IMG/VR virus record: IMGVR_UViG_3300045135_002850
Span: 1 to 32,502 of that record
Length of the DNA: 32,502 nucleotides
DNA from: a virus
Reading direction: 5' to 3' (one strand)
Shown: positions 13,940 through 21,524 of the stretch, in pieces
Numbering within the stretch: the first letter of the stretch is position 1
How the letters are laid out: every line of letters starts with the position of its first letter
Notes under the pieces: generated by a model
Told to the model about the DNA's origin: nothing
Database searches by the model: none
Seen by the model: only the letters and a program-made list of their open reading frames with translations
Position numbers and translations under genes: made by a program

Positions 13940-15136
13940 TTACTTGCTGTATTTACCATAATACACCACATTATCCGCTTTGGGATATGATCTCCATGGA
14001 TCAAACACGATGGTTTTTGCGTCACAGGTGAAATTATCACTTTCATGCACCCTTACAATCACCTCCACAGGGTTGTCAAATCCTTCTACTATCTGTCCAC
14101 CGTGCTTTTGCACGTAAAACTGCACCAGCAGGCTATACGAACCATCGGTCATGTCCGTGTCCGGCTTGTATGAATCTGAGCTGAACCATATGTTTTTTCC
14201 ATGTTTCAATATGGCCAGAGCCATGTGTTCGGCCTGCTTTTCTCTGGCTGTCATTATGCTTCCAAACAGATCATATTGGAGGTCCAATTTCTTTGCCAGC
14301 CATCTTAGAGCAATGTTATCCCTGGGATGGCAAGAGCCACCGTCACCCATTCCTGGTTTCATGTACGCATCACTGGTTATACGTTTAGAACTTTTAGAAA
14401 GTGCATCTGTCACTACGTCAACATTCACGTTGCCTAGTTTTTCTGCCACGTCCTGTATCATGTTGACCAAAGCAAGTTTGTTGCTGATGAAAGTGTTGTA
14501 GAATATTTTCATACTTTCAACTTCTTCCCAGGTGCCTGTCTCTATCCTAGGATAGTTTTCACAGACCATGTTGTAGAAGTTTTTCAGTATTTCTGTCCTG
14601 TATCTGCACAAGGGACCTTTATCTCCCATCTCTGTGCCTATCATTATCATTTCTGGATTGACCATATCACTCGCAACAGTGCCCATCGCTATAAGGTAAG
14701 GGTTGTAAACCAAACCCACATTTTTGCACAGTGGTGACAACTGGCTACGGATTGTGCCAGGCAACACCGTGGATACCAACACGACTATTTGATCTTTGTG
14801 GCAGATGTCATTGATCCTGCCGAGGGTTTTCTTCACGGCATCATAATTGAAGTCCTTTACTTCTTTATGGCTGGTCGGTTCTCTGCCATCATACCCTTCC
14901 TCGTGTGGAGTTGGCACCGCAATGAAAATGATGTCTCTGTCATGCACAGCCTCCTTGAGGTCATTCTTGACCTTTATCAGTTTGCCCGACTTGGGTTCGG
15001 TGTCATAGCCGGTCACATCAAATCCTTTTTGTGCTATTGCTTCTGCACACGGCATGCCTAACTTGCCTAAACCAACAAAGGCTATCTTTGTGCCATAAAT
15101 TACTTTGTGTCCAAAGAAGTCGTCCAGTATTCCCAT
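13940..15136 (-). CDS. UDP-glucose/GDP-mannose dehydrogenase family protein
   Basis: 398 residues, normal for the family. The N-terminal Rossmann motif GLGKLG (22-27) binds NAD(P). The middle domain has the conserved Lys/Asn helix (MKIFYNTFISNKLA, about 209-222) and the catalytic Cys269 in GGSCHPRDN. Expected reaction: two-step NAD-dependent oxidation of a nucleotide sugar (for example UDP-glucose) to the uronate through a Cys-bound thiohemiacetal. The start overlaps the amidinotransferase stop (TAATG), so both are produced together. The pair suggests synthesis of an unusual sugar carrying acid and guanidino groups; this is inference. Confidence 0.92.
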   Translation of the reverse strand: MGILDDFFGHKVIYGTKIAFVGLGKLGMPCAEAIAQKGFDVTGYDTEPKSGKLIKVKNDLKEAVHDRDIIFIAVPTPHEEGYDGREPTSHKEVKDFNYDAVKKTLGRINDICHKDQIVVLVSTVLPGTIRSQLSPLCKNVGLVYNPYLIAMGTVASDMVNPEMIMIGTEMGDKGPLCRYRTEILKNFYNMVCENYPRIETGTWEEVESMKIFYNTFISNKLALVNMIQDVAEKLGNVNVDVVTDALSKSSKRITSDAYMKPGMGDGGSCHPRDNIALRWLAKKLDLQYDLFGSIMTAREKQAEHMALAILKHGKNIWFSSDSYKPDTDMTDGSYSLLVQFYVQKHGGQIVEGFDNPVEVIVRVHESDNFTCDAKTIVFDPWRSYPKADNVVYYGKYSK

Positions 15137-16146
15137 TATGCCCTTTCTAGGTCACAGGTCACGCAGTGGTGTCCACCGCCCAGTGTCCTTGATTGTGTGA
15201 GCGGAACTTCTATACAGTTGAATCCCTCTGCCCTCAGTTGTTTGACCAAATCTTTCTGCACGGGATCTATCATCACGGTCTCCTCGTCTATGCTGAGTAT
15301 GTTCATGCCGATCCATTTTGATGCGTAAGGAAATTGTGAAAATGAACCGTCGGCCATGTCATGCAACCATATCTTCCTGTATGATTTAAGGAAGTCTGGC
15401 AGTTGGTTTGTGTTTTGTACCCTACTTGCATTTATCATGACTAAATCTTTTTTCAGTGACGTCAGCGTTGAATCGATGTGTGAATGTGTGTAAACCTTGT
15501 CCCACACTATTACTTCGAACTCGTTGCCAACTACTTTTTGTAACCACTTGGCTCCTATGTAATTTGACGTGCTGGTCTTCATGTACAGCAGTTTGTCATT
15601 GAATTTCAAAACATTGGCGGCGTCAAAGATAGGATATCTCTCTGTTAGTTTTATCTTGTTCATGCCCATCACGCACTCCGCCGGTTCCATCCTTGCTCGT
15701 GGTGCCGCGATCCATCTGCATCCGTCCCGCATGGCCTCCTGCTTTATCACATCATAGGCATCAAACTCCCTATACCTACTCACGAAAGGTGTTGGACATT
15801 CTATGGCCATGTTGCCCACAGTGAGTATGAGATCCCTCGGAGAGTAGGAGTGCATACCTGAGGTCATATGTTCGTAGTGAGTCACTGTCCTTTTGTAGTC
15901 GAGGATTTCTGGACGGAAAACTTTCACGTCATTGTCTTCCAGGAGATCCTTCATTCGCAGTAGGTCGTCGTTGGCCTCCTTAATCACCGATCCCGATATC
16001 GGTCCCTTGGAAATTTTGCCTGAGTGCGTGTTCAAGTCTGCCAGGCGGTCAAAGAAGATGTCTCCTGTGGGCCAGTTGGCTCCATGTGGCCTGCCCAGTA
16101 TCACAGACTTCAATCTGTCGTATTCGTTGCGTGTGGAAATTTTCAT
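15136..16146 (-). CDS. Amidinotransferase (glycine/inosamine amidinotransferase family)
   Basis: 336 residues. Guanidino-modifying superfamily features: YSPRD (101-105), FDAANV (Asp175), HSHID (His223, Asp225) and the C-terminal GGGHHCVTCDLER with catalytic Cys328. Expected reaction: ping-pong transfer of an amidino group from arginine to an amine via a Cys-bound intermediate. Acceptors in the family include glycine and scyllo-inosamine phosphate; this acceptor is unknown. Start fixed at ATG 16146, 5 bases after the late box ATTAAATA; the open frame upstream to 16212 crosses the promoter. First gene of an operon with the UDP-sugar dehydrogenase. Confidence 0.92.
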   Translation of the reverse strand: MKISTRNEYDRLKSVILGRPHGANWPTGDIFFDRLADLNTHSGKISKGPISGSVIKEANDDLLRMKDLLEDNDVKVFRPEILDYKRTVTHYEHMTSGMHSYSPRDLILTVGNMAIECPTPFVSRYREFDAYDVIKQEAMRDGCRWIAAPRARMEPAECVMGMNKIKLTERYPIFDAANVLKFNDKLLYMKTSTSNYIGAKWLQKVVGNEFEVIVWDKVYTHSHIDSTLTSLKKDLVMINASRVQNTNQLPDFLKSYRKIWLHDMADGSFSQFPYASKWIGMNILSIDEETVMIDPVQKDLVKQLRAEGFNCIEVPLTQSRTLGGGHHCVTCDLERA

Positions 16147-16151
16147 GCTGG

Positions 16152-16159
16152 TATTTAAT
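16152..16159 (-). promoter_or_regulatory. Late promoter box ATTAAATA
   Basis: Ends 5 bases before the ATG at 16146; drives amidinotransferase, dehydrogenase and the 125-residue gene. Confidence 0.7.
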
Positions 16160-16228
16160 ATAACACAAGTTGGTGCTACAAACAAGATTTTATTGCCACC
16201 TAAGACAACCACAGGTAATTACCAGTGT

Positions 16229-16828
16229 ATGAAGACCATAGGATTCTTTGGAGACAGTTTCTGCGCCAGCAACCAGCCCGAGAGCTGGTGCAACATCCTG
16301 CAGGAGAAGTTGGGTTGTGCGAGGCCACGCTGGTTTGGTCAACCGGGTCGTAGCATATGGTCCACCTTCATGCACTTCAATCATCTCATCAAGATGGATC
16401 GCGTGCCGGACGTCAGCGTGTTCTGTTGGACAGAACCCTACAGGCTTTACCATCCCAGTTTGATACTGAGCGCCAACACCCAACCCATGGAGGGTGTGGA
16501 CCCAAAGGTGTACGAGGCACTGGACGACTACTGGAAGTACCTACACAGTTATGACAAGGATGAGATGAGTTACGAGTACTCAATACGGCATTATGACGAG
16601 CATGTTCTATCCAAGGTACGGGGCGAGGTTATACAGATGTGGAGTTTCAGGCCATTCGAGACAGCGGGCAAGGACGCAGGAATCAAACTAACCGCTGGCA
16701 CGTTCATAGACGAGAGCATTTTTGCATTCAGTGGTGGTAAAGACAGTTGGGGCCGTGGCACGATAAATCACATGACCGCAGAACAGAATCAACAGTGGGC
16801 CGACAAAGTTTATGCACAGATTCGCTAA
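16229..16828 (+). CDS. SGNH/GDSL-type hydrolase, 199 aa
   Basis: The N-terminus MKTIGFFGDSFCA carries the GDS block with the nucleophilic Ser10. Near the end, INHMTAEQNQQWA resembles the block V His region of SGNH esterases (H followed by EGN-like). Expected role: hydrolysis or transfer of an acyl ester, often acetyl groups of glycans. No signal peptide. Start chosen at ATG 16229, after which family similarity begins; a much longer open frame upstream overlaps the divergent amidinotransferase gene and is rejected. GGTAATTA, a weak late-like box, ends 7 bases before the ATG. Divergent neighbour of the sugar-modification operon. Confidence 0.75.
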   Translation: MKTIGFFGDSFCASNQPESWCNILQEKLGCARPRWFGQPGRSIWSTFMHFNHLIKMDRVPDVSVFCWTEPYRLYHPSLILSANTQPMEGVDPKVYEALDDYWKYLHSYDKDEMSYEYSIRHYDEHVLSKVRGEVIQMWSFRPFETAGKDAGIKLTAGTFIDESIFAFSGGKDSWGRGTINHMTAEQNQQWADKVYAQIR

Positions 16829-16850
16829 TGGCTCGCTATTGGCTCGCTAT
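16829..16850. repeat. Tandem 11-bp repeat
   Basis: TGGCTCGCTAT occurs twice in tandem directly after the hydrolase stop codon; the end of the gene (TTCGCTAA) looks like a third degenerate copy. Confidence 0.8.
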
Positions 16851-16870
16851 TAGGCCTTTGATTTTTTAGA

Positions 16871-17107
16871 TTATTTTGAGTAGTCTGGAAGAGGTCCGCC
16901 GTACTTCTTGCCCTTGATACGTTTTCCCGACACCTTCATGGTCTTGCCGCCCACCTTCTCTTTGCGGTTGCCGGTGCGTTTCATTTTGCCCTGTGATTTG
17001 CAACTGCTGACCCATGATGCGGGCAGGCTGGACATGGGCTTGGAACACACGCCCTTTGGTGCAGGTCCTATGTTTTCGTCTGTGTTGTAAATTTCGTAGA
17101 TCCTCAT
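16871..17107 (-). CDS. Small basic protein, 78 aa
   Basis: Start set at ATG 17107 (MRIYEIYNTDENIGPAPKGV), 8 bases after the late box GTTAAATA. The C-terminal half is strongly basic (KMKRTGNRKEKVGGKTMKVS, KRIKGKKYGG). Two Cys, no membrane segment. Probably a nucleic-acid-binding or packaged protein; family not recognised. A longer overlapping open frame in another phase is a shadow. Confidence 0.8.
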   Translation of the reverse strand: MRIYEIYNTDENIGPAPKGVCSKPMSSLPASWVSSCKSQGKMKRTGNRKEKVGGKTMKVSGKRIKGKKYGGPLPDYSK

Positions 17108-17115
17108 TGTGCTTG

Positions 17116-17123
17116 TATTTAAC
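17116..17123 (-). promoter_or_regulatory. Late promoter box GTTAAATA
   Basis: Ends 8 bases before the ATG at 17107. Confidence 0.65.
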
Positions 17124-17252
17124 ACATCTATTGGGGTCGAGTTGATCTAGTGCAAGACAACGCAGGCGATATGCAGTGCGTTTAGGTCTTAAGTGTAGGC
17201 GTATGAGGTTTAACATCAGTTGCTGTAAGGTTAGTTGTAAGGTGTAAGGTAC

Positions 17253-17260
17253 AATAAATA
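17253..17260 (+). promoter_or_regulatory. Late promoter box AATAAATA
   Basis: Plus-strand box ending 5 bases before the ATG at 17266. The sequence before it is rich in GTAAGGT-type short repeats (17224-17250). Confidence 0.65.
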
Positions 17261-17265
17261 TCAGT

Positions 17266-17772
17266 ATGAAGATAGCAGAATTGGTAATAGCACCAAAAGA
17301 ATCTAAAGATACTACATCTTGTGGCACAACATCTAGTGCCATCAAAGGAGGCAAGACACAAGATATAGTATCACAAAATATCGTGCCAGAAATGGTGAAT
17401 GGTGAAATTGAATCACACCCAGACCATTCCGCCATTGCTGAAGGCGTCAGCCAAATCTTCAGACGAAAGAAGGGCGGTGCTCCTCAGAAAGGGTTCAGAT
17501 GTAGTTCCGGACCTAGGAAAGGTCGTATCGTAGCCAAACCCAGCACCTGTTTCCAGAAATTGGATCCGGTCAAGGGTAGTAAGATCAAAAGGAAAAGAAA
17601 ACAGAAGGCCGCGATAGCAGGCAAGAAACTGGCCCAGACCAAGAGATCAGGTGCGGGTTCGTTGAGGTTGAAGGGTGCTCAGATCAAGAGAGCCAGCCAA
17701 AAAGGACCAAGTTTCAAGGGCAAGTTGAAAGGCAAGGCTCCTGTGAAATCAAAAATAGTCCGTCCGAAATAA
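17266..17772 (+). CDS. Basic Lys/Arg-rich protein, 168 aa
   Basis: Residues 1-60 are mixed; from about residue 66 the protein is very basic and rich in Lys, Gly, Ser and Ala (FRRKKGGAPQKGFRCSSGPR, KIKRKRKQKAAIAGKKLAQT), ending KSKIVRPK. It has three Cys (19, 84 and 101). Likely nucleic-acid binding, possibly packaged with DNA. Family not recognised. Late box with 5-base spacing and no Shine-Dalgarno sequence. Codons 15-25 contain a perfect copy of the dyad element found before early promoters (17323-17340). Confidence 0.85.
   Translation: MKIAELVIAPKESKDTTSCGTTSSAIKGGKTQDIVSQNIVPEMVNGEIESHPDHSAIAEGVSQIFRRKKGGAPQKGFRCSSGPRKGRIVAKPSTCFQKLDPVKGSKIKRKRKQKAAIAGKKLAQTKRSGAGSLRLKGAQIKRASQKGPSFKGKLKGKAPVKSKIVRPK
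17323..17340. promoter_or_regulatory. Dyad element GGCAC-N8-GTGCC inside the 17266 gene
   Basis: Perfect 5-bp arms around AACATCTA. Sixteen bases (17325-17340) are the exact reverse complement of the copy at 21497-21512. A partial second element (17312-17323) lies just before it. Confidence 0.6.
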
Positions 17773-17792
17773 GAACAGTTTGGAAATTTTGG

Positions 17793-18023
17793 TTAGTCGT
17801 CTAGTTTGATGCCATCATCCTCCAAGGCCTTGGCTACCACGTCTCTCGGACTATATGTCCATACCGTGAAGCCAGCCGAGTTCATCTCGTCCTGGTCCAC
17901 CACTGCCGTTATGCCCGATGCCTTGAGGCTAGAATGGATGCTGGGTACGATGCTCCTGTCCATGTCTAGATCCCAGTCACCTATGTCGGCAACCTGGAAA
18001 TGATGTTTATGAGTTTCTGTCAT
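17793..18023 (-). CDS. Hypothetical acidic protein, 76 aa (minus early operon gene 5)
   Basis: Acidic soluble protein with a likely alpha/beta pattern: MTETHKHHFQVADIGDWDLD, then SGITAVVDQDEMNSAGFTV, ending in an acidic tail. Last gene of the leftward early operon, overlapping the previous gene by 4 bases (ATGA). Convergent with the 17266 gene, only 20 bases apart, with no terminator visible between them. Function unknown. Confidence 0.75.
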   Translation of the reverse strand: MTETHKHHFQVADIGDWDLDMDRSIVPSIHSSLKASGITAVVDQDEMNSAGFTVWTYSPRDVVAKALEDDGIKLDD

Positions 18024-18232
18024 TTCAGTCCTCCTAATTTGTAGATTGAATCTTTTGTTAATGTGTGAATCTCCTCATAGAAAGAAGGTCCCCACTCCTC
18101 GTTCTCTGTCTTCTGCTCTATCTTGCCAGCGGTAATGATGCCCTTGTAGATCACTGAAGCAGGATCTGGACTTGTCTGGTCTCCACCACCTGCCACTGTA
18201 AGGAATATTCCAAATATAGTTTCTAATATCAT
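18020..18232 (-). CDS. Hypothetical protein, 70 aa, hydrophobic N-terminus
   Basis: Short hydrophobic N-terminal stretch (MILETIFGIFLTVAGGG) that could be a weak signal or membrane anchor, then a soluble charged part. It overlaps both neighbours by 4 bases and has an AGGA-type site. Function unknown; early operon member, so host takeover is a possibility but not shown. Confidence 0.7.
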   Translation of the reverse strand: MILETIFGIFLTVAGGGDQTSPDPASVIYKGIITAGKIEQKTENEEWGPSFYEEIHTLTKDSIYKLGGLK

Positions 18233-18486
18233 CTGAACTTACTCTCCAGGTGTAATAGGTGCTCACGGCACCAGTCTTCGATCTCTTCCTTGGCTGGTAT
18301 GATCTCGGCCTCCCTGTACCCGTATCCAAGGCACACATCGTGGAATCTCTTGCCAAATGTTTTAGGTGACATCAGGGCGTCATCTCCCCATTGTGTCATG
18401 CCCTCCAGGTAGTCACCCTTGATATAAGTCTCAGTCATCTCCTCGAAGATGTCCTCAATTGATTTTGTTTTTAGTCCTCCCATCAT
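18229..18486 (-). CDS. Hypothetical protein, 85 aa
   Basis: Acidic helical protein (SIEDIFEEMTETYIKGDYLE, then EIIPAKEEIEDWCREHLLHL), two Cys. The start overlaps the upstream stop (TAATG), and the stop overlaps the next start. No known motif. Third gene of the leftward early operon driven by P7. Confidence 0.75.
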   Translation of the reverse strand: MMGGLKTKSIEDIFEEMTETYIKGDYLEGMTQWGDDALMSPKTFGKRFHDVCLGYGYREAEIIPAKEEIEDWCREHLLHLESKFR

Positions 18487-18707
18487 TATGCCATCTCCTC
18501 GATTACACCTAGTTCTAATATTCTCTCAATTATCCACTCATCCGGCATACCCGTTCTGGCCTTCATCACACCGTATGGCATCTCGCCTGAGTTGGCGTAG
18601 TAGTCATATAGGTCATCATAGCACTCATCACCATATGCAATCTGGTCCACGTCTGTGATGTTGTGGAATTCTAATATCTGTTTGATTTCATCATGTTCTG
18701 ATCTCAT
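18486..18707 (-). CDS. Hypothetical acidic protein with NSGEMPYGVMKARTG motif, 73 aa
   Basis: Highly acidic. The motif YDYYANSGEMPYGVMKARTG followed by PDEWI resembles a short segment I have seen repeated in marine phage proteins, where it reads like a small helix-turn unit; its meaning is unknown. The rest is a helical N-terminus and a hydrophobic helix (IIERILELGVIEEMA). It overlaps the upstream gene by 4 bases (ATGA). Early expression from P7. Confidence 0.75.
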   Translation of the reverse strand: MRSEHDEIKQILEFHNITDVDQIAYGDECYDDLYDYYANSGEMPYGVMKARTGMPDEWIIERILELGVIEEMA

Positions 18708-18991
18708 ATTGCCTCCTTAAATCCGTACCATGGAGTTGGATATCCGTTTGGTCTATGTTCTGGACCACAGATTCCAAAGTCCCAATGGTTCCTGTTCTCA
18801 TCTCCACAAATAATTTCTTTGAATACCGCTCTCGCTCTATCCAAAGTCTTGAAAGGTCCTGCGATTTCTGAAGTAGATATAAGTTCGTATCCATCACCTG
18901 GAAGATGACCCATGTTCAGTTCAGTAATATAAAAACCTTTCTTTATTGCGAAGGGATTCACATCTCTTTTTCTTGCTCTCTCTTTATACAT
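18704..18991 (-). CDS. Hypothetical protein, 95 aa (first gene of minus early operon)
   Basis: Start chosen at ATG 18991 (MYKERARKRDVNPFAIKKGF), because it directly follows the early ribosome leader GGAGTTGAAA; the frame upstream to 19042 lies in the leader. It has a basic N-terminus, then a compact domain with YELISTSEIAGPFKTLDRAR and ICGPEHRPNGYPTPWYGFKE. No family recognised. First gene after promoter P7, about 100 bases from its start point. Confidence 0.8.
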   Translation of the reverse strand: MYKERARKRDVNPFAIKKGFYITELNMGHLPGDGYELISTSEIAGPFKTLDRARAVFKEIICGDENRNHWDFGICGPEHRPNGYPTPWYGFKEAI

Positions 18992-19096
18992 TTTCAACTC
19001 CTTTATTATTGTAGGATACCGCAGACGCCTCGTACTGACCACGAATGTGGCTTTTATAAGTAGTCTTAAGAATCTGCAACCTTGTATCCATAACTC

Positions 19097-19124
19097 ATAA
19101 TAACATGGATCCTACTACGGTCAA
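19097..19124 (-). promoter_or_regulatory. Early promoter P7 (leftward)
   Basis: TTGACC (19119-19124), 16-base spacer ending ATCCATGT, TATTAT (19097-19102), preceded by CCAGG; extended minus-10 TG. Drives the 17793-18991 operon through a leader of about 100 bases. Confidence 0.85.
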
Positions 19125-19135
19125 CCTGGCCGTGA

Positions 19136-19151
19136 TATATTATATAATATA
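19136..19151. repeat. Perfect 16-bp A/T palindrome TATATTATATAATATA
   Basis: Lies 12 bases upstream of the minus-35 of P7, where an UP element or A/T-rich binding site would sit. Confidence 0.75.
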
Positions 19152-19246
19152 ATGCCGACTATGAATTGTGCCATCCTGTGAGACCAACTACTACATCCTG
19201 TGGGTGTGGCAGAAAACCTCCATTTTATGCGACTTTCTAGCGGAGG

Positions 19247-19274
19247 TTGACCATATTACCATCCATGCTATACT
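19247..19274 (+). promoter_or_regulatory. Early promoter P1 (rightward)
   Basis: TTGACC, 16-base spacer ending ATCCATGC, TATACT. Its minus-35 is part of an inverted repeat AACCTCC/GGAGGTT (19215-19221 with 19242-19248). The leader carries AAAGGAGTTGAAACA before the ATG at 19301. Confidence 0.88.
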
Positions 19275-19300
19275 GAATTATGAACAAAGGAGTTGAAACA

Positions 19301-19591
19301 ATGTATATGAAAATGAAAAAGATGATTGAAGACATCGGTGTTTTGAACAACGATGAATTGAATCAAGTTGTAGAGGCAGTGAAGTTGAGAAGAAATCAAT
19401 TACACTTCCAAGACGCCCACTCGTTGAAATTCAATGATAGGGTTTCGTTCCAAGGCAGACACGGTATCACGGAGACTGGTACTGTTGAAAAGGTTAAGAT
19501 CAAATATGTGTTGGTGAGAACTGACAGGGGTCAGAGATGGAATGTTCCAGGATCACACTTAACATTGATCAAGGAGAAAGCGAATGCCTAA
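19301..19591 (+). CDS. Hypothetical protein with KOW-like half, 96 aa
   Basis: Start at ATG 19301, placed by the early leader GGAGTTGAAACA; the frame upstream to 19280 lies in the leader. N-terminal helix (MIEDIGVLNNDELNQVVEAV), then a beta-rich half (LKFNDRVSFQGRHGITETGT, VLVRTDRGQRWNVPGSHLTL) that looks like a small SH3/KOW-type barrel binding RNA or protein. First gene of the long rightward early run; its end overlaps the next start by 8 bases (ATGCCTAA). Confidence 0.8.
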   Translation: MYMKMKKMIEDIGVLNNDELNQVVEAVKLRRNQLHFQDAHSLKFNDRVSFQGRHGITETGTVEKVKIKYVLVRTDRGQRWNVPGSHLTLIKEKANA

Positions 19592-20228
19592 TTGGTGCGA
19601 TAACAATATTACTATCACGGGTCCTAACTCCGTGATAGACAAGATAGAGAAGATTGTAAGTGAAGAAGATAACAAGATCGGTCTACTCCAGTTTATGTAT
19701 CCGATGCCAGAGGGGTTGAAGAACACGACGGCGGATGGTAGCGAAGACAAGGAGATGATCAAGAAGTACGGCTACTCGGACTGGTACGGTTGGGCCTGCG
19801 ATAACTGGGGCACCAAGTGGGACATATCAGAGTTCTACGGTGTGGACAGGCATTACCTGACAGAGACCAGCGAGGGCGAGAGCACGATATCATTCGCTTT
19901 CAGTTCGGCCTGGGCACCACCGACAGGTGCTTATGACAATTTCCTGTCAGAGAACTCAGAGTGTTCACTGAACGCCACATACTACGAAGGTGGATGTGAC
20001 TTCATGGGCATCTATGATAACGGTTCTGACAAGTGTTATACGATATCTGAAACGGCTCCGGACGGTAGCAAGGACGAGTTCTGGAACACGGACGAGGGTG
20101 CAGAGTTGGATGATCATTTTGGAATCACAGAATCAATGGCAGACTGGGAGGCGGAACAAGAAGCCGAGAAGGAAGACGTCACTGAGTATGTGAAAGGAAA
20201 CAAAATCAACATAGGGGAGGATGCTTAA
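19584..20228 (+). CDS. Api92-like / DUF1281 ferredoxin-fold protein
   Basis: 214 residues. The N-terminus MPNWCDNNITITGP is the hallmark of the Api92-like (DUF1281) family found in phages and mobile elements, with a ferredoxin-like fold; ISFAFSSAWAPPTGAYD in the middle also fits. The C-terminus is acidic. Biochemical role unknown. In the early cluster it is translationally coupled to both neighbours. Confidence 0.8.
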   Translation: MPNWCDNNITITGPNSVIDKIEKIVSEEDNKIGLLQFMYPMPEGLKNTTADGSEDKEMIKKYGYSDWYGWACDNWGTKWDISEFYGVDRHYLTETSEGESTISFAFSSAWAPPTGAYDNFLSENSECSLNATYYEGGCDFMGIYDNGSDKCYTISETAPDGSKDEFWNTDEGAELDDHFGITESMADWEAEQEAEKEDVTEYVKGNKINIGEDA

Positions 20229-20500
20229 TGACAGAGAAATATTTTCCATTAAAAGACGAGGCCTGGGAGGACGAGTTGTTTGACGAGATCCAGAAGGGCG
20301 ACAAGGTCTGGTATGAAAACAATGTTGGCCAGGTCTGCAAGGCCAAGGCCGTGATGATAGGACCGATGGGTTGGGTCTGTGACATAGGCAACGGACAGCC
20401 TGTGGTGGTCAACGAAGGATACAATTATCTAGGACACAAGCCTGTGAAAGGCAGAGAACCAGACCATTTGGGTCATTTTCTAAATTCACATAGAGACTGA
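20228..20500 (+). CDS. Hypothetical protein, 90 aa
   Basis: Acidic helical N-terminus, then a beta-rich part (KGDKVWYENNVGQVCKAKAV, GWVCDIGNGQPVVVNEGYNY) that could be a small barrel. Start and stop overlap the neighbours (TAATG and TGATG). No family recognised. Confidence 0.75.
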   Translation: MTEKYFPLKDEAWEDELFDEIQKGDKVWYENNVGQVCKAKAVMIGPMGWVCDIGNGQPVVVNEGYNYLGHKPVKGREPDHLGHFLNSHRD

Positions 20501-21189
20501 TGGCGACACTAGAACAAAAAAAGAAACTGATCAAGACTATTAAGAATCCTGTCAGGTACTTCCGACTGAACTTCAGCCGATATGGTGGCGAGGTCGCGAT
20601 GGGCACGATAACCAAAGACCAATACGATTACTGGTCAGACAATGATGGGTTTGAAGAGTACATGGGCCAGGTCGACTTTGACGCCGAGGAGGCCAATAAG
20701 GAGATACCCAAACGGGCTCAGTTCGACAGACCATTCTACGAGTACAGTAATATCTGCCATATGTGTGGACCGGAGTGGGCAGACTCCCAGACAATGTATA
20801 TAGAAGAAATAGACAAGGATGGCCAACCCAAGGAGGATGGTGAAGGCGGTTATGTTAAAGACATCCAACATGACTTCGAGGATTTTGAGAGCCTGGGAGC
20901 AGAAGTGGTCTGTTCAGAAGAGCATCATGCCAGTTCAAAGAGTTGTGAGAACGAATACTATGTGTTCGGACAATATTTCAACAAGGGTGGATGGCACACG
21001 CCAGATATCATCAAGACAGGCCCAGATGGAATAGAAATGGATAAGTTGAAGATATCCTATGTCAATGCAGATGGCTTCAAGGTGTTCAACGAAATAGAAT
21101 ATGACGGTGAAGTGTACTACCTGGAAGAAGACAGCACCGGCAAGAGCTCAAGTTTCTATGTGAATTGCGGAGAGAAATTAGATGGATAG
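20500..21189 (+). CDS. Hypothetical protein, 229 aa
   Basis: Acidic protein. A possible metal-site pair (NICHMCGPEW with CXXC, and later VVCSEEHH and KSCENEYY) lies in the middle; the rest is rich in aromatic and acidic residues. Start overlaps the upstream stop (TGATG); end overlaps the next gene by 8 bases. No family recognised. Early operon of P1. Confidence 0.75.
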   Translation: MATLEQKKKLIKTIKNPVRYFRLNFSRYGGEVAMGTITKDQYDYWSDNDGFEEYMGQVDFDAEEANKEIPKRAQFDRPFYEYSNICHMCGPEWADSQTMYIEEIDKDGQPKEDGEGGYVKDIQHDFEDFESLGAEVVCSEEHHASSKSCENEYYVFGQYFNKGGWHTPDIIKTGPDGIEMDKLKISYVNADGFKVFNEIEYDGEVYYLEEDSTGKSSSFYVNCGEKLDG

Positions 21190-21457
21190 ATTAATAAAAT
21201 TCTGCCTGCCTAAAGACATACAGGCCTGGCTAGATCAATACAAGGCTCCTACATATGAATCGGCCTTTGCCAAAGACATTCCAAACAATTTGGAGAACCA
21301 CCAAATGGCGAGTAGATTGGCAAGGGTCGTCAAGATAAGGAAGAAATATCGTGGAGCATCAATATTCATAGAAGAGGGTAGGGTACAGGTCTATTCCAGA
21401 CCAAGTTCATTCTGCCATAAACAATTCGCGGATAGGTTCGCAATTTATGAAAGATAA
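21182..21457 (+). CDS. Hypothetical basic protein, 91 aa
   Basis: Basic, soluble: MDRLIKFCLPKDIQAWLDQY, then MASRLARVVKIRKKYRGASI and a beta-like end. Two Cys. Last gene of the P1 operon; no terminator is evident before P2. Function unknown. Confidence 0.75.
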   Translation: MDRLIKFCLPKDIQAWLDQYKAPTYESAFAKDIPNNLENHQMASRLARVVKIRKKYRGASIFIEEGRVQVYSRPSSFCHKQFADRFAIYER

Positions 21458-21465
21458 TTTAGAAT

Positions 21466-21483
21466 GGCACTAGATATTGTGTC
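21466..21483. promoter_or_regulatory. Dyad element before P2, copy 1
   Basis: GGCAC-TAGATATT-GTGTC. Starts 31 bp before copy 2, about three helical turns. Confidence 0.6.
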
Positions 21484-21496
21484 GACCACAGGTTGT

Positions 21497-21514
21497 GGCA
21501 CTAGATGTTGTGGT
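21497..21514. promoter_or_regulatory. Dyad element before P2, copy 2
   Basis: GGCAC-TAGATGTT-GTGGT; ends 10 bases before the minus-35 of P2. Confidence 0.6.
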
Positions 21515-21524
21515 TTTTGCCAGG

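Noticed and set aside
15932-16228. Upstream extension of the SGNH hydrolase frame
   Set aside because: It overlaps the divergent amidinotransferase gene and its promoter, and its residues have no hydrolase similarity; the GDS block starts right after ATG 16229.
16866-17435. 189-residue minus frame
   Set aside because: Covers a promoter and the divergent 17266 gene and is out of phase with the supported 78-residue gene.
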